Origin: Herbaspirillum sp. ASV7
GTDB taxonomy: Bacteria; Pseudomonadota; Gammaproteobacteria; Burkholderiales; Burkholderiaceae_D
Direction: 5' to 3'
Length of the DNA: 40,030 nt
Assembly (NCBI RefSeq): GCF_016429215.1
Contig: NZ_JAELUH010000048.1
Coordinates: 1 to 40,030 of the forward strand
Shown here: in pieces, positions 9,760-19,385 of the stretch
Layout of the letters: the number at the start of each line of letters is the position of its first letter
Position numbering within the stretch: position 1 is the stretch's first letter
Notes under the pieces: model-generated
What the model saw: the letters and a program-made list of their open reading frames with translations, nothing else
Database searches by the model: none
Told to the model about the DNA's origin: nothing
Position numbers and translations under genes: made by a program

Positions 9760-12087
9760 TTACGCTTTCTCCACGACGATTGCGCCAAACATGCCGCCCA
9801 GTGCAGCGGTGGAGGCGTGCGCAGCGGCGACGCGAACCACGTTTTCCGGCAGTTTCTTATCGATGGCCGCGGTCAGCGCAGCGCTGCCCTGGCCTTGCTT
9901 GACCTTGACCTGGTCGCCTTCGGCCACGCCCAGCTTGGCGGCCAGAGCAGCCGACAGCCAGGCCTTGGGAGCCTGACCGTCGCGGGTTTCCAGTAGCGGT
10001 GCGGAACGGCGGGCGATGGGATCGGCGAAGTAGATGGGCACATCGGCCACGCGTTCTACGGCACCGGCGGTCGCAGCAACTGCCTGCAGCTGCACGGAGG
10101 CGGTGTTGTTCAGGCGAGCCGACAGGTCGGTTTCCTTGCCCAGCAGTTCGTCACGGATGGACTCGGAGGTCTCGTAGTCGAAGTTTTCCAGTTCCAGCAG
10201 GTTGCCCAGCACGCGCAGGACCTTCCAGCCCGGACGCGCATCACCGGCCGGCTTGACGGTACCGTTGAAGCTTTGTGCACGGCCTTCGGCGTTGACGAAG
10301 GTACCCGAGGTTTCGGTGAACGGTGCGATCGGCAGCAGCACGTCGGCGTAGTCGGCGCCATGCTTGTAGGCCGACATCACCACGACCATCTCGGCCTGGT
10401 CCAGGGCGGCGCGGGCGGCTTGCGGGTTCTGGCTATCCAGTTCCGGCTCGGCGTTCAGCAGCAGGTAGGCCTTGCGCGGCTGTGCGAACACGGCGGCGGC
10501 ATTGGCACCCTTGCCCGGCGTCGGCACGGCATTGGCCAGGTAGCCACCGACGGCGTTGCCGCCCTCGGTCAGCACGCCCAGCTTGGCACCGGTCTGTTCA
10601 GCGATCCATTGGGCCGCAGCGTGCAGTTGCGACGCTTGCGGATGCTGGACGGCAGCATTGCCCAGGAACACGGCCTTGGACTCGCCCGACAGCAAGCTGG
10701 CGGCGGTAGCCTTGGCAGCGTCGGAGGCAGTCACGCCGGCATAAGCAGCGGGAGCAGCCACGCCCTTGGCTTCGGCCACGGCAACAGCCACTTCAGCCAG
10801 CGCACCCAGCCATGCGGAGGGGGCTGCGATGATCTTGTTGGCGATCGGCATGAGCAGATCGTCGTCGGTGGCGTGCAGCACGCTGACCTTGGCGCCGCTC
10901 TTGGCCGACTGGCGCAGGCGAGCCGACAGCAGCGGGTGATCCTTGCGCAGGAAGGAGCCGATCACGAAGACGCGGTTCAGCTCCGAGAACTCGACGATGG
11001 ACATGCCCAGCCAGGGCTTGATCTGGCCATCCAGAGCGAAGTCGGATTGGCGCAGGCGGAAATCGACGTTGTCCGAACCGACGCCGCGCACCACCTTCTG
11101 CAGCAGGTTCAGTTCTTCCAGCGTGGAGTACGGGGTACCCAGTGCGGCGATGGCATCGGCACCATGTTCATGACGGATGTTGCGCAGGCCGTGGGCGACG
11201 TATTCCAGCGCGGTCTGCCAGTCCACTTCCTGCCACTTGCCGTCCTGCTTCAACATCGGCTTGGTCAGGCGTTGCTCGCTGTCCAGCGCTTCGTAGGCGA
11301 AACGGTCCTTGTCGGAGATCCAGCACTCGTTGACTTCTTCGTTCTCGAAGGGCAGCACGCGCATGACCTTGCCGCCCTTGACCTGGACGATCAGGTTGGC
11401 GCCGACGCTGTCGTGCGGGCTCACCGACTTGCGACGCGACAGTTCCCAGGTACGGGCGCTGTAGCGGAAAGGCTTGGAGGTCAGGGCGCCGACCGGGCAC
11501 AGGTCGATCATGTTACCCGACAGCTCGGAGTCCACGGTCTTGCCGACGAAGGTGGTGATCTCGGAATGTTCACCGCGACCCAGCATGCCCAATTCCATCA
11601 CGCCGGCCACTTCCTGGCCGAAGCGCACGCAACGGGTGCAGTGAATGCAGCGGTTCATTTCCTTCATGGAGATCAGCGGACCGACGTCCTTGGGCTCCAC
11701 GACACGCTTTTCTTCCTGGTAGCGCGAGGACGAACCGCCGTAACCGACGGCCAGATCCTGCAGCTGGCACTCACCGCCCTGGTCGCAGATCGGGCAATCC
11801 AGCGGGTGGTTGATCAGGAGGAATTCCATCACGCCCTTCTGGGCCTTGACGGCCTTGTCGCTGGCGGTGCGCACGATCATGCCGTTGTTCACCGGCGTGG
11901 CGCAGGCAGGCAGCGGCTTCGGGGCCTTTTCGACCTCGACCAGGCACATGCGGCAGTTGGCCGCGATGGACAGTTTCTTGTGATAGCAGAAGTGAGGAAT
12001 GTACGTGCCGAGTTTATTGGCAGCGTCCATGACCATGCTGCCTTCCTGCACTTCAACCTTCTTGCCGTCTATTTCGATTTCAACCAT
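9760..12087 (-). CDS. nuoG: NADH-quinone oxidoreductase subunit G
   Basis: 775 residues; the large iron-sulfur subunit of the NADH-oxidising module. N-terminal 2Fe-2S site: C34, C45, C48, C62. His-ligated 4Fe-4S site (N5): H94, C98, C101, C107. 4Fe-4S site (N4): C147, C150, C153, C197. The molybdopterin-oxidoreductase-like region follows, with low-complexity Ala-rich stretches near residues 430-480. The extra N7 cluster of E. coli-type NuoG is absent: at residues 221-231 the sequence reads SVSPHDSVGAN where that form has cysteines. This is the mitochondrial and alpha/betaproteobacterial pattern. An 83-bp gap separates it from nuoF. Confidence 0.98.
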   Translation of the reverse strand: MVEIEIDGKKVEVQEGSMVMDAANKLGTYIPHFCYHKKLSIAANCRMCLVEVEKAPKPLPACATPVNNGMIVRTASDKAVKAQKGVMEFLLINHPLDCPICDQGGECQLQDLAVGYGGSSSRYQEEKRVVEPKDVGPLISMKEMNRCIHCTRCVRFGQEVAGVMELGMLGRGEHSEITTFVGKTVDSELSGNMIDLCPVGALTSKPFRYSARTWELSRRKSVSPHDSVGANLIVQVKGGKVMRVLPFENEEVNECWISDKDRFAYEALDSEQRLTKPMLKQDGKWQEVDWQTALEYVAHGLRNIRHEHGADAIAALGTPYSTLEELNLLQKVVRGVGSDNVDFRLRQSDFALDGQIKPWLGMSIVEFSELNRVFVIGSFLRKDHPLLSARLRQSAKSGAKVSVLHATDDDLLMPIANKIIAAPSAWLGALAEVAVAVAEAKGVAAPAAYAGVTASDAAKATAASLLSGESKAVFLGNAAVQHPQASQLHAAAQWIAEQTGAKLGVLTEGGNAVGGYLANAVPTPGKGANAAAVFAQPRKAYLLLNAEPELDSQNPQAARAALDQAEMVVVMSAYKHGADYADVLLPIAPFTETSGTFVNAEGRAQSFNGTVKPAGDARPGWKVLRVLGNLLELENFDYETSESIRDELLGKETDLSARLNNTASVQLQAVAATAGAVERVADVPIYFADPIARRSAPLLETRDGQAPKAWLSAALAAKLGVAEGDQVKVKQGQGSAALTAAIDKKLPENVVRVAAAHASTAALGGMFGAIVVEKA

Positions 12088-12170
12088 GGCTGTTTGCCCA
12101 AGCTAAATATTCTTTGCCAACGATACCGGCGGAAGGCTCATCGCATTCCGCCCGGCATCCCCTGCCCTGT

Positions 12171-13466
12171 TCAGATGTAAGCCGGAACCAGGCAGTGTTT
12201 GTGCTCGATGTGGTACTCGAACTCTTCGCGGAAATTCTTCACGAACGCGCGCACCGGCATGGCCGCTGCGTCACCCAGTGCACAGATGGTGCGACCCTGG
12301 ATGTTGTCGGCCACCGAGTTGAGCACGTCCAAATCTTCCATCTTGCCGTGACCGTTCTCGATACGTTCCACCATGCGGTACATCCAGCCGGTGCCTTCAC
12401 GGCACGGCGTGCACTGGCCGCAGGATTCTTCGTAGTAGAAGTAGGACAGGCGCAGCAGCGACTTGACCATGCAACGGGTCTCGTCCATCACGATCACCGC
12501 GCCCGAACCCAGCATGGAGCCGGCCTTGGCGATGGCGTCGTAGTCCATGGTGGTGTCCATCATGACATCGCCACGGATCACCGGTGCGGACGAGCCGCCG
12601 GGAATGACCGCCTTGATCTTCTTGCCGCCGCGCATGCCACCTGCCAGTTCCAGCAGCGTGGAGAACGGGGTGCCCAGCGGGATCTCGTAGTTGCCCGGAC
12701 GCTCGACGTCGCCCGAGATCGAGAAGATCTTGGTGCCGCCGTTGTTGGGCTTGCCCATCTCGGCGTAGGCCTGCGGGCCCACCTTGAAGATGAAGGGCAC
12801 GGCCGCGAAGGTCTCGGTGTTGTTGATGGTGGTCGGCTTGCCATACAGGCCGAAGCTGGCCGGGAACGGCGGCTTGAAGCGCGGCTGCCCCTTCTTGCCT
12901 TCCAGCGACTCCAGCAGCGCAGTTTCTTCGCCGCAGATGTAGGCACCATAACCATGGTGCGCATGCAGCTGGAAGCTGAAGCCGGTACCGAGGATGTTGT
13001 CGCCCAGGAAGCCGGCGGCACGCGCCTCTTCCAGAGCAGCCTCGAAACGCTCGTACTCGGCGAAGATCTCGCCGTGGATGTAGTTGTAGCCGACGGTGAT
13101 GCCCATCGCGTAACCGCCGATGATCATGCCTTCGATCAATGCGTGCGGATTGTAACGAATGATGTCACGGTCCTTGAAAGTGCCCGGCTCACCTTCATCT
13201 GTATTGCAGACGAGGTACTTCTGACCCGGGAACTGACGGGGCATGAAGCTCCACTTCAGGCCAGTCGGGAAACCAGCGCCGCCACGACCACGCAGGCCGG
13301 AGGCCTTGAGGTCGGCGATGACTTGTTCGGGTGTGATCTTGTCGTTGAGGATGCGCTTGAGCGACTCGTAGCCGCCGCGCTTGACGTAATCCTCGAGGTG
13401 CCAGTTCTCGCCATTCAGGTCGGCGAGGATCAGCGGTTTGATGTGGCGGTCGTGCAGGCAGGTCAT
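12171..13466 (-). CDS. nuoF: NADH-quinone oxidoreductase subunit F, NADH and FMN binding
   Basis: 431 residues when started at ATG 13466; the open frame goes further upstream, but that part is nuoE in another frame. The subunit oxidises NADH, passes a hydride to FMN and then single electrons to cluster N3. Glycine-rich nucleotide motif [16 protein letters not shown] at residues 58-72, FMN region [14 protein letters not shown] at 87-100, and 4Fe-4S ligands C349, C352, C355 and C395. The start overlaps the nuoE stop by 4 bp (ATGA), giving translational coupling. All catalytic features are present. Confidence 0.98.
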   Translation of the reverse strand: MTCLHDRHIKPLILADLNGENWHLEDYVKRGGYESLKRILNDKITPEQVIADLKASGLRGRGGAGFPTGLKWSFMPRQFPGQKYLVCNTDEGEPGTFKDRDIIRYNPHALIEGMIIGGYAMGITVGYNYIHGEIFAEYERFEAALEEARAAGFLGDNILGTGFSFQLHAHHGYGAYICGEETALLESLEGKKGQPRFKPPFPASFGLYGKPTTINNTETFAAVPFIFKVGPQAYAEMGKPNNGGTKIFSISGDVERPGNYEIPLGTPFSTLLELAGGMRGGKKIKAVIPGGSSAPVIRGDVMMDTTMDYDAIAKAGSMLGSGAVIVMDETRCMVKSLLRLSYFYYEESCGQCTPCREGTGWMYRMVERIENGHGKMEDLDVLNSVADNIQGRTICALGDAAAMPVRAFVKNFREEFEYHIEHKHCLVPAYI

Positions 13467-13954
13467 TTCTTCAGTTCCTCCAGCAGCGCGTCGATCTTTT
13501 CGTTGGACATCCAGCTGCACATTTGATGGTTGTTGACCAGCATGACGGGTGCGTCGCCGCAAGCGCCCATGCATTCGCCTTCCATCAGGGTGAACTGGCC
13601 GTCGGCCGTGGTTTCCTTGTAATCGATGCCCAGCTTGTGCTTCAGGTGATGGGCGGCACGTTCGCCACCCGACAGCAGACACGGCAGGTTGGTGCACACG
13701 GTGATCTTGTGCTTGCCCACCGGGCTGGTGTTGAACATGTTGTAGAAGGTCGCGACTTCCTGCACTGCCACGGCGGGCATGCCGATGTAGTCGGCGATTT
13801 CCTGCTGCAGTTCAGCCGGCAACCAGCCATGCTCCACCTGGGCGATACGCAGCGCGGACATGACCGCAGACTGGCGTTGATCCGCCGGGTATTTCGCGAG
13901 TTCGCGATCGATCTTCTTAAGGGCTTCTTGACTTAACAGCATATCGTTGGCCAT
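13463..13954 (-). CDS. nuoE: NADH-quinone oxidoreductase subunit E, 2Fe-2S
   Basis: 163 residues; a thioredoxin-like ferredoxin fold carrying cluster N1a next to the FMN subunit. Ligands are C87 and C92 (CTNLPC) and C128 and C132 (GECMGAC). The N-terminal helical part ([20 protein letters not shown]) is typical. The start could be ATG 13954 or ATG 13942 ([12 protein letters not shown]); no ribosome site decides it. It overlaps nuoF by 4 bp and lies 92 bp after nuoD. Confidence 0.97.
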   Translation of the reverse strand: MANDMLLSQEALKKIDRELAKYPADQRQSAVMSALRIAQVEHGWLPAELQQEIADYIGMPAVAVQEVATFYNMFNTSPVGKHKITVCTNLPCLLSGGERAAHHLKHKLGIDYKETTADGQFTLMEGECMGACGDAPVMLVNNHQMCSWMSNEKIDALLEELKK

Positions 13955-14046
13955 CCATGCGCATCATTACTGCGCGGTTATTGGATATTCCCCAAACCTG
14001 ACGGGCTTCTCATCGAAGCCCGCCTTGACTCTTACTCTCGTTCGAC

Positions 14047-15300
14047 TTACCGGTCGATTTCCCCGAACACGATGTCCTGGGTACCGATGATGGTGACCGC
14101 GTCGGCAATCATGTGACCCTTGGCCATTTCGTTCAGGGCCTGCAGGTGGGCAAAGCCCGGCGCGCGGATCTTCAGGCGGTACGGCTTGTTGGCACCGTCC
14201 GAGACCAGGTAGATACCGAACTCGCCCTTCGGGTGCTCGACGGCGGCATACGCTTCGCCGGCAGGCACGCGGAAACCTTCGGTGAACAGCTTGAAGTGGT
14301 GGATCAGGTCTTCCATGTTGGACTTCATGTCCGCACGTTTCGGAGGAGCGATCTTGTGGTTGTCGGTGATGACCGGACCCGGGTTGTTGCGCAACCATTC
14401 CACGCACTGCTTGATGATGCGGTTGGACTGGCGCATTTCGGCCACGCGCACCAGGTAGCGGTCGTAGCAATCGCCGTTCTTGCCCACCGGGATGTCGAAG
14501 TCCAGCAGGTCATAGACTTCGTAGGGCTGCTTCTTGCGCAGGTCCCAGGCGATGCCCGAGCCACGCAGCATCGGACCGGAGAAGCCCATCTGCAGCGCAC
14601 GTTCCGGCGAGACCACACCCACGCCCACCAGACGCTGCTTCCAGATACGGTTATCGGTCAGCAGGGTTTCGTATTCGTCGACGTAGGTCGGGAAACGGTT
14701 GGTGAAGTCTTCAATGAAGTCCAGCAGCGAGCCCTGACGATTTTCGTTCAGTTCGCGGATGGCCTTGTCGTTGCGCACGATCGAGGCCTTGTACTGCGGC
14801 ATGCTGTCCGGCAGGTCACGATAGACGCCACCCGGACGGTAGTAGGCCGCGTGCATACGGGCGCCGGAGACGGCTTCGTAGCAGTCGAACAGGTCTTCAC
14901 GCTCGCGGAAGGCATACAGCAACACGCCCATCGCGCCCACGTCCAGCGCGTGCGCGCCGATCCACATCAGGTGGTTCAGCAGGCGGGTGATCTCGTCGAA
15001 CATCACGCGGATGTACTGCGCGCGCAGCGGCACTTCCAGGCCCAACAGGCGCTCGATGGCCAGCACGTAACCGTGCTCGTTGCTCATCATCGAGACGTAG
15101 TCCAGGCGATCCATGTAAGGCACGGACTGCAGGAAGGTCTTCTGCTCGGCCAGCTTTTCGGTGCCACGATGCAGCAGGCCGATATGGGGGTCGGCGCGCT
15201 GGATGACTTCACCGTCCAGCTCCAGCACCAGACGCAGCACGCCGTGCGCGGCCGGGTGCTGGGGACCGAAGTTCAGCGTATAGTTTTTGATCTCTGCCAT
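14047..15300 (-). CDS. nuoD: NADH-quinone oxidoreductase subunit D
   Basis: 417 residues; the 49-kDa subunit, a hydrogenase-like fold that forms the quinone pocket with NuoB. The N-terminus [20 protein letters not shown] carries the conserved quinone-site histidines, and [12 protein letters not shown] and [12 protein letters not shown] are also intact. The C-terminus ends with the usual DIVFGEIDR. Here nuoC and nuoD are separate genes, unlike the fused E. coli nuoCD. The start codon overlaps the nuoC stop by one base (TAATG). Confidence 0.98.
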   Translation of the reverse strand: MAEIKNYTLNFGPQHPAAHGVLRLVLELDGEVIQRADPHIGLLHRGTEKLAEQKTFLQSVPYMDRLDYVSMMSNEHGYVLAIERLLGLEVPLRAQYIRVMFDEITRLLNHLMWIGAHALDVGAMGVLLYAFREREDLFDCYEAVSGARMHAAYYRPGGVYRDLPDSMPQYKASIVRNDKAIRELNENRQGSLLDFIEDFTNRFPTYVDEYETLLTDNRIWKQRLVGVGVVSPERALQMGFSGPMLRGSGIAWDLRKKQPYEVYDLLDFDIPVGKNGDCYDRYLVRVAEMRQSNRIIKQCVEWLRNNPGPVITDNHKIAPPKRADMKSNMEDLIHHFKLFTEGFRVPAGEAYAAVEHPKGEFGIYLVSDGANKPYRLKIRAPGFAHLQALNEMAKGHMIADAVTIIGTQDIVFGEIDR

Positions 15301-15896
15301 TATTTGATCCCGTAGTTTTCTTCACGAATGATGCGCGGGGTAATCTCGCGCGGCTCGATCGTCACGGGTTGATAGATGACGCGTTTCTGTTCGGCGTCGT
15401 AGCGCATTTCGACATAGCCCGACACCGGGAAGTCCTTGCGGAACGGGTGGCCGATGAAGCCGTAGTCGGTCAGGATGCGGCGCAGGTCGGAGTGACCGTC
15501 GAACAGGATGCCGTAGAAGTCGAAGGCTTCGCGCTCGTACCAGCCGGCCGAGTTCCAGATGCCGTCCACCGAGGCCACCAGCGGCAGGTCGTCGTCGGGT
15601 GCGAACACGCGCACGCGCACACGCCAGTTGTGCGAGATCGACATCAGGTGCGAGACCACGGCAAAGCGCGGACCTTCCCAGGCGCCATCGCCGTAGGTGG
15701 AGTAGTCCACGCCGCACAGGTCGATCAGTTGTTCGAAACGGGTATCCGCATGGTCGCGCAGCACGCGCATGGCGGACAGGTAGTCAGCAGCCTTGACCAC
15801 CACGGTGACTTCACCGAGGGTCACGGTCAGGTTCTGAAGATACCCTCCAAGCGCATTACGCAGGGCGGCTTCGAGAGTTTCCAATTTAGTCGTCAT
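15300..15896 (-). CDS. nuoC: NADH-quinone oxidoreductase subunit C
   Basis: 198 residues; the 30-kDa subunit of the peripheral arm. The signature [37 protein letters not shown] is complete and intact. It has no cofactor and acts as a scaffold linking NuoB, NuoD and NuoI. It starts at ATG 15896, 9 bp after nuoB, and overlaps nuoD by one base. Confidence 0.98.
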   Translation of the reverse strand: MTTKLETLEAALRNALGGYLQNLTVTLGEVTVVVKAADYLSAMRVLRDHADTRFEQLIDLCGVDYSTYGDGAWEGPRFAVVSHLMSISHNWRVRVRVFAPDDDLPLVASVDGIWNSAGWYEREAFDFYGILFDGHSDLRRILTDYGFIGHPFRKDFPVSGYVEMRYDAEQKRVIYQPVTIEPREITPRIIREENYGIK

Positions 15897-15905
15897 ACTG
15901 CCCTC

Positions 15906-16382
15906 TTAGCGCGCGATGGTGTTGGTGCGCTTGATCTTGTTCTGCAGCTGGATCACGCCGTACAGCAGCGCCTCAGCCGTCGGCGGGCAACCCGGGACAT
16001 AGACGTCCACCGGGACGATGCGATCGCAGCCGCGCACCACCGAGTACGAGTAGTGGTAATAGCCGCCACCATTGGCACAGGAGCCCATGGAGATGACCCA
16101 GCGCGGTTCCGGCATCTGGTCGTAGACCTTGCGCAATGCCGGCGCCATCTTGTTGCACAGGGTACCGGCCACGATCATCAGGTCGGACTGGCGCGGCGAC
16201 GGACGGAACACCGCACCGAAGCGGTCCAGGTCGTAACGCGAAGCACCGACGTGCATCATCTCAACCGCGCAGCAGGCCAGACCGAAGGTCATGGGCCACA
16301 GGGATCCGGTACGGGTCCAGTTGATTACCTTATCCAGCGAGGTGGTAACAAACCCCTCATTCAATACGCCTTCAATAGACAT
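15906..16382 (-). CDS. nuoB: NADH-quinone oxidoreductase subunit B, cluster N2
   Basis: 158 residues; it carries cluster N2, the last iron-sulfur cluster before quinone. Ligands are the adjacent pair C37-C38, then C102 ([15 protein letters not shown]) and C132 ([14 protein letters not shown]). It starts at ATG 16382, only 3 bp after the nuoA stop. Length is normal for the betaproteobacterial form. Confidence 0.98.
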   Translation of the reverse strand: MSIEGVLNEGFVTTSLDKVINWTRTGSLWPMTFGLACCAVEMMHVGASRYDLDRFGAVFRPSPRQSDLMIVAGTLCNKMAPALRKVYDQMPEPRWVISMGSCANGGGYYHYSYSVVRGCDRIVPVDVYVPGCPPTAEALLYGVIQLQNKIKRTNTIAR

Positions 16383-16385
16383 GGC

Positions 16386-16745
16386 TTACTCCCAATCCAG
16401 GGCACCCTTTTTCCAGATGTACCAAAATCCGACAACAAATTCAGCGATGAAGACCATCATCGTGACGAAACCTTGCCAGCCCAGCTCACGCATGGACACG
16501 CCCCAAGGGAAGAAGAAGGCGGTTTCCAGATCAAACAGGATGAACAGGATGGCGATCAGGTAGTAGCGCACGTCAAACTTCATGCGCGCATCTTCAAACG
16601 CTTCGAAACCGCATTCGTAGGGAGATGTTTTTTGTGCGTCCGGCTTGTGGGGAGCCAGGAGACGACCGAGGAGCTGGGGAGCGACACCGACACCGATGCC
16701 GACAAGAATAAACAGGAGGACTGGGAAGTAATTTTCGAGGTTCAC
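16386..16745 (-). CDS. nuoA: NADH-quinone oxidoreductase subunit A, GTG start
   Basis: 119 residues and three membrane helices; first gene of the complex I operon. The conserved loop [12 protein letters not shown] (with the ND3-type cysteine) and the segment [25 protein letters not shown] are intact. The start codon is GTG at 16743-16745, chosen because [20 protein letters not shown] is the usual N-terminus; the preceding ribosome site is weak. A Fur-like palindrome lies 29-43 bp upstream, and the tRNA-Leu terminator ends the transcript before it. Confidence 0.97.
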   Translation of the reverse strand: MNLENYFPVLLFILVGIGVGVAPQLLGRLLAPHKPDAQKTSPYECGFEAFEDARMKFDVRYYLIAILFILFDLETAFFFPWGVSMRELGWQGFVTMMVFIAEFVVGFWYIWKKGALDWE

Positions 16746-16773
16746 GATTGGCCGCTATGCGTTGGTTTATCGA

Positions 16774-16788
16774 TGGGAATGATTCTCA
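16774..16788. promoter_or_regulatory. Candidate Fur box in front of the nuo operon
   Basis: The 15-nt sequence TGGGAATGATTCTCA matches the 7-1-7 Fur palindrome TGAGAATGATTCTCA at 14 of 15 positions. The longer 19-nt window on the minus strand (16775-16793) matches the classic 19-bp Fur consensus at 15 positions. It lies in the short space between the tRNA-Leu terminator and the GTG of nuoA. Two weak promoter readings exist on the minus strand: TTGATA (16790-16795) with 18 bp to GATAAA (16766-16771), or TTGTCG (16809-16814) with 17 bp to TATTGA. The box overlaps either one. Binding is an inference. Confidence 0.6.
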
Positions 16789-16813
16789 ATATCAATCAGA
16801 AACTTCCTCGACA

Positions 16814-16851
16814 AAAAGCCAGCTCAGGCACTAGGACCTTCGCTGGCTTTT
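16814..16851 (-). terminator. Intrinsic terminator after tRNA-Leu
   Basis: On the minus strand a 10-bp perfect stem (AAAAGCCAGC, 16842-16851 with 16814-16823) closes an 18-nt loop that has a short inner pairing, and ends in TTTTT (16813-16817). It lies 13 bp after the tRNA 3' end and separates the tRNA transcript from nuoA. Confidence 0.85.
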
Positions 16852-16863
16852 CATTTCATTTCA

Positions 16864-16948
16864 TGGTGCCGACGACGAGACTCGAACTCGTACAGCTTTC
16901 GCCACTACCCCCTCAAGATAGCGTGTCTACCAATTTCACCACGTCGGC
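16864..16948 (-). tRNA. tRNA-Leu (anticodon GAG)
   Basis: On the minus strand the 85-nt sequence folds as a class II tRNA. Acceptor stem GCCGACG pairs with CGTCGGC, and an encoded ACCA follows. The D arm has TGGTGAAATTGGTAGACACG. The anticodon stem CTATC/GGTAG encloses the loop TTGAGGG, giving anticodon GAG, which reads CUC and CUU. A variable arm (TGGCGAAAGCTGT) and a T arm with GTTCGAGTC follow. The place between secG and nuoA is common in Betaproteobacteria. Confidence 0.97.
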
Positions 16949-16959
16949 CTGAGACTGCT

Positions 16960-16989
16960 ATTTTAACTTCATTTGTTACTTTTGTTCAA
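16960..16989 (-). promoter_or_regulatory. Sigma70-type promoter for tRNA-Leu
   Basis: On the minus strand TTGAAC (16984-16989) and TAAAAT (16960-16965) are 18 bp apart. Transcription would start a few bases before the mature tRNA 5' end at 16948. The surrounding 16950-17056 is distinctly AT-rich compared with the rest of the window. Confidence 0.6.
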
Positions 16990-17034
16990 TGCACAATCTG
17001 CAAAAACTAAGATTCTTATGAATTAATTCTTCGA

Positions 17035-17069
17035 TTATTTCGGAATCCGCAAAAACTTATTTCGGAATC
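17035..17069. repeat. Short direct repeat duplicating the end of secG
   Basis: The 13-nt word TTATTTCGGAATC occurs at 17035-17047 and 17057-17069 with 9 bp between (period 22). The second copy is the last four codons and stop of secG (QIPK-stop on the minus strand). The first copy lies just past the stop. It looks like a small tandem duplication of the 3' end of the gene. Confidence 0.8.
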
Positions 17070-17428
17070 TGATTCGATTGATCCGCCGGCTTGGCAGGTT
17101 CGGCCGGCGCAGCTTGCTGGGCAGGTGCCGCTGCCGGTGCCGGTGCAGCAGCCGACTGGCCATCCATCACACTGGCGCTCTGCGAGCTGTGATGATTGCC
17201 GATGAAGGTCAAGCCCAGGGTCGCCACGAAGAACAGACCCGCCGCCACCGCCGTCGACTTGGACAGGAAGTTCGACGAACCGGTCGCACCGAAGAGGCTG
17301 CCGGAAGCACCGGAACCGAAGGCCGCGCCCATGTCGGCGCCCTTGCCGTGCTGCAACAGCACCAGACCGATGATCGCCAGCGCCGCCAGCACCTGAACTA
17401 CAACCACAACCAAAAACAAAGTATTCAT
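17057..17428 (-). CDS. secG: Preprotein translocase subunit SecG
   Basis: 123 residues. Two membrane helices (about residues 2-23 and 56-76) flank the conserved cytosolic loop LLQHGKGADMGAAFGSGASGSLFGATGSSNFLSKSTA, the SecG signature. The tail from about residue 85 is rich in Ala, Pro and Gln, which is usual for the betaproteobacterial form. SecG helps the SecYEG channel move proteins across the inner membrane. It lies 82 bp after tpiA on the same strand and before tRNA-Leu. Confidence 0.96.
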   Translation of the reverse strand: MNTLFLVVVVVQVLAALAIIGLVLLQHGKGADMGAAFGSGASGSLFGATGSSNFLSKSTAVAAGLFFVATLGLTFIGNHHSSQSASVMDGQSAAAPAPAAAPAQQAAPAEPAKPADQSNQIPK

Positions 17429-17510
17429 TTAAACGAGTCCACTCTTGATGTTTCAATCGCCAGCCGCCGAAGTATCCCCCGCACGCCTGACAAACCCCTT
17501 ACTTCACTAT

Positions 17511-18260
17511 TCAGGCCGCCGCTGCAATGATGGCCAGGAAATCTGCTGCCTTCAACGCTGCGCCGCCAATGAGACCACCATCGATATCGGCCATGGCCAG
17601 CAATTGCACGGCATTGTCGGGCTTCATGCTACCACCGTAGAGGATGCGCACCTTGGCGGCCGCCTCTGCACTCTTGGCCTGCAGGCGGGCGCGCAGCATC
17701 GCGTGCACTTCCTGGGCCATCTCGGGCGTGGCGGTCTTGCCGGTGCCGATGGCCCAGACAGGCTCATAGGCTACCACGATGCGCGCCGCATCTTCAGCCG
17801 ACAGCGCTGCCAGCACCACATCGAGCTGACCACCCACGACGTCGTTGGTCTGGCCGGCTTCGCGCTGCTCCAGCGTTTCGCCCACGCACACCAGCGGCAC
17901 CAGGCCAGCCTTCAGCGCCGCCACGGTCTTGGCCGCCACCGCTGCGTCGGACTCGCCATGATAGGCGCGACGCTCGGAGTGACCAATGATGACGTACTGC
18001 ACACCAAACTCCTGCAACATCGCCGCCGAGACCTCACCGGTATAGGCACCGGAGGCATGCGCAGAGATATCCTGCGCACCCGAAGCCAGCACCGAACCGG
18101 CTACGGCAGCCTGCACTTGCGCCAGGTAAGGTGCCGGCGCGCAGACGGCGACATCGCAGGCGACCGCTGCCAGGCCTTCCTTGATGCCCGCGATCAGCGC
18201 AGCATTGGCAGCCAGGCTGCCATTCATTTTCCAGTTACCGGCTACGAGTTTGCGACGCAT
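17511..18260 (-). CDS. tpiA: Triosephosphate isomerase
   Basis: 249 residues; a TIM barrel that interconverts dihydroxyacetone phosphate and glyceraldehyde 3-phosphate. All catalytic parts are present: N9 and K11 in AGNWKMNG, the histidine in [10 protein letters not shown], and the glutamate with the lid loop in [19 protein letters not shown]. The phosphate-binding end [12 protein letters not shown] is intact. It has its own strong promoter and is followed by secG. Confidence 0.98.
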   Translation of the reverse strand: MRRKLVAGNWKMNGSLAANAALIAGIKEGLAAVACDVAVCAPAPYLAQVQAAVAGSVLASGAQDISAHASGAYTGEVSAAMLQEFGVQYVIIGHSERRAYHGESDAAVAAKTVAALKAGLVPLVCVGETLEQREAGQTNDVVGGQLDVVLAALSAEDAARIVVAYEPVWAIGTGKTATPEMAQEVHAMLRARLQAKSAEAAAKVRILYGGSMKPDNAVQLLAMADIDGGLIGGAALKAADFLAIIAAAA

Positions 18261-18302
18261 AGGCTATGTTCTACGAGATTGGTGTGAATTGGATAACCTC
18301 GT

Positions 18303-18332
18303 ATTGTAGCCGGTAGCCGTAAAGACGGTCAA
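18303..18332 (-). promoter_or_regulatory. Sigma70-type promoter of tpiA
   Basis: On the minus strand TTGACC (18327-18332) and TACAAT (18303-18308) are 18 bp apart; both hexamers are close to consensus. The start codon of tpiA is about 43 bp downstream of the -10 element. It probably drives tpiA-secG. Confidence 0.7.
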
Positions 18333-18366
18333 ACCGGACCGCCAGCCTGCCTTGCGCCCTGCCCTC

Positions 18367-19344
18367 TTACAGCTCCAGCATGATCTTGCCGATGTGGGTG
18401 CTGCCTTCCATCATGGCATGCGCCTGCGCCGCCTGCTCCAGCGGGAAGCGCTGGTGGATCACCGGCTTGATCTTGCCGGCCTCGATCAATGGCCACACAT
18501 GTTCGCGCAGCTTGGCCGCAATCGCCGCCTTGAAGGCCACCGGGCGCGGGCGCAGGGTGGAGCCGGTGATGGTCAGGCGACGCCGCATCACCTGCCCCAT
18601 GTCCAGCTGCCCTTTGCTGCCGCCCAGTTGGGCGATGAAGACCAGTCGTCCATCGTCGGCCAGCGCCTTGATCTCGCGCGGCAGGTAATCACCGCCCACC
18701 ATGTCCAGGATGACGTCGACACCGCGACCACCGGTCAATTCCTTCACCACTGCCTCGAAGTCCTCGGTCTTGTAGTTGATGGCACGCTCCGCACCCAGAT
18801 CTTCGCAGGCGCGGCATTTCTCGGCGCTACCGGCCGTGGCAAAGACGCGATGCCCCAGCGCACGGGCGATCTGGATGGCGGTCACGCCGATGCCGGAAGA
18901 TCCGCCCTGCACCAGCAGGGTTTCCTGTCCCGACAATTGGCCGCGATCAAAGACATTGCTCCAGACAGTGAAATAGTTTTCCGGCAGGGCCGCCGCTTCC
19001 AGGGCGCTCAAGCCCTTGGGCACGGGCAGGCACTGGGCCAGCGGTGCGGCGCAATATTCGGCATAGCCACCGCCTTGCACCAGCGCACAGACCAGGTCTC
19101 CCATGCTGAAGCCACTATCGCCCAGGTCACCAGCGACGATCTCGCCAGCCACCTCCAGCCCCGGCAGATCGGAGGCGCCCGGGGGCACCGGATAGTTGCC
19201 CATGCGCTGGAATACGTCCGGCCGGTTCACACCGGCCGCATGAACCTTGATCAGCACTTCGCCCGGTTTGAGCTCTGGCACGGGGCGCTCGCAAGGCTGC
19301 AATACCTCGGGGCCGCCAAATTCCTTAATTTCGATGGCTCGCAT
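18367..19344 (-). CDS. NAD(P)H-quinone oxidoreductase, zinc-free MDR family (PIG3-like)
   Basis: 325 residues; a medium-chain dehydrogenase/reductase. N-terminal catalytic domain with GEVLIKVHAAGVNRPDVFQRMGNYPVPPGASDLPGLEVAG; the zinc-ligand cysteines of alcohol dehydrogenases are lacking, so it belongs to the quinone reductase group. The Rossmann nucleotide site is LLVQGGSSGIGVTAIQIARALG at about residues 140-161, with a Ser-Gly-rich turn typical of NADPH use. The usual reaction is quinone reduction by NADPH; the physiological substrate here is unknown. It lies 41 bp downstream of the MarR-like gene and is probably co-transcribed with it. Confidence 0.9.
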   Translation of the reverse strand: MRAIEIKEFGGPEVLQPCERPVPELKPGEVLIKVHAAGVNRPDVFQRMGNYPVPPGASDLPGLEVAGEIVAGDLGDSGFSMGDLVCALVQGGGYAEYCAAPLAQCLPVPKGLSALEAAALPENYFTVWSNVFDRGQLSGQETLLVQGGSSGIGVTAIQIARALGHRVFATAGSAEKCRACEDLGAERAINYKTEDFEAVVKELTGGRGVDVILDMVGGDYLPREIKALADDGRLVFIAQLGGSKGQLDMGQVMRRRLTITGSTLRPRPVAFKAAIAAKLREHVWPLIEAGKIKPVIHQRFPLEQAAQAHAMMEGSTHIGKIMLEL

Positions 19345-19385
19345 GTCCTATCCTTTTCTCAAAGCCCTGTGAGGCGATAGTCGAT

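Noticed and set aside
9760..12087. Missing N7 cysteines in NuoG as damage
   Set aside because: The lack of N7 is the normal state in mitochondria and many Alpha- and Betaproteobacteria; the gene is otherwise complete.
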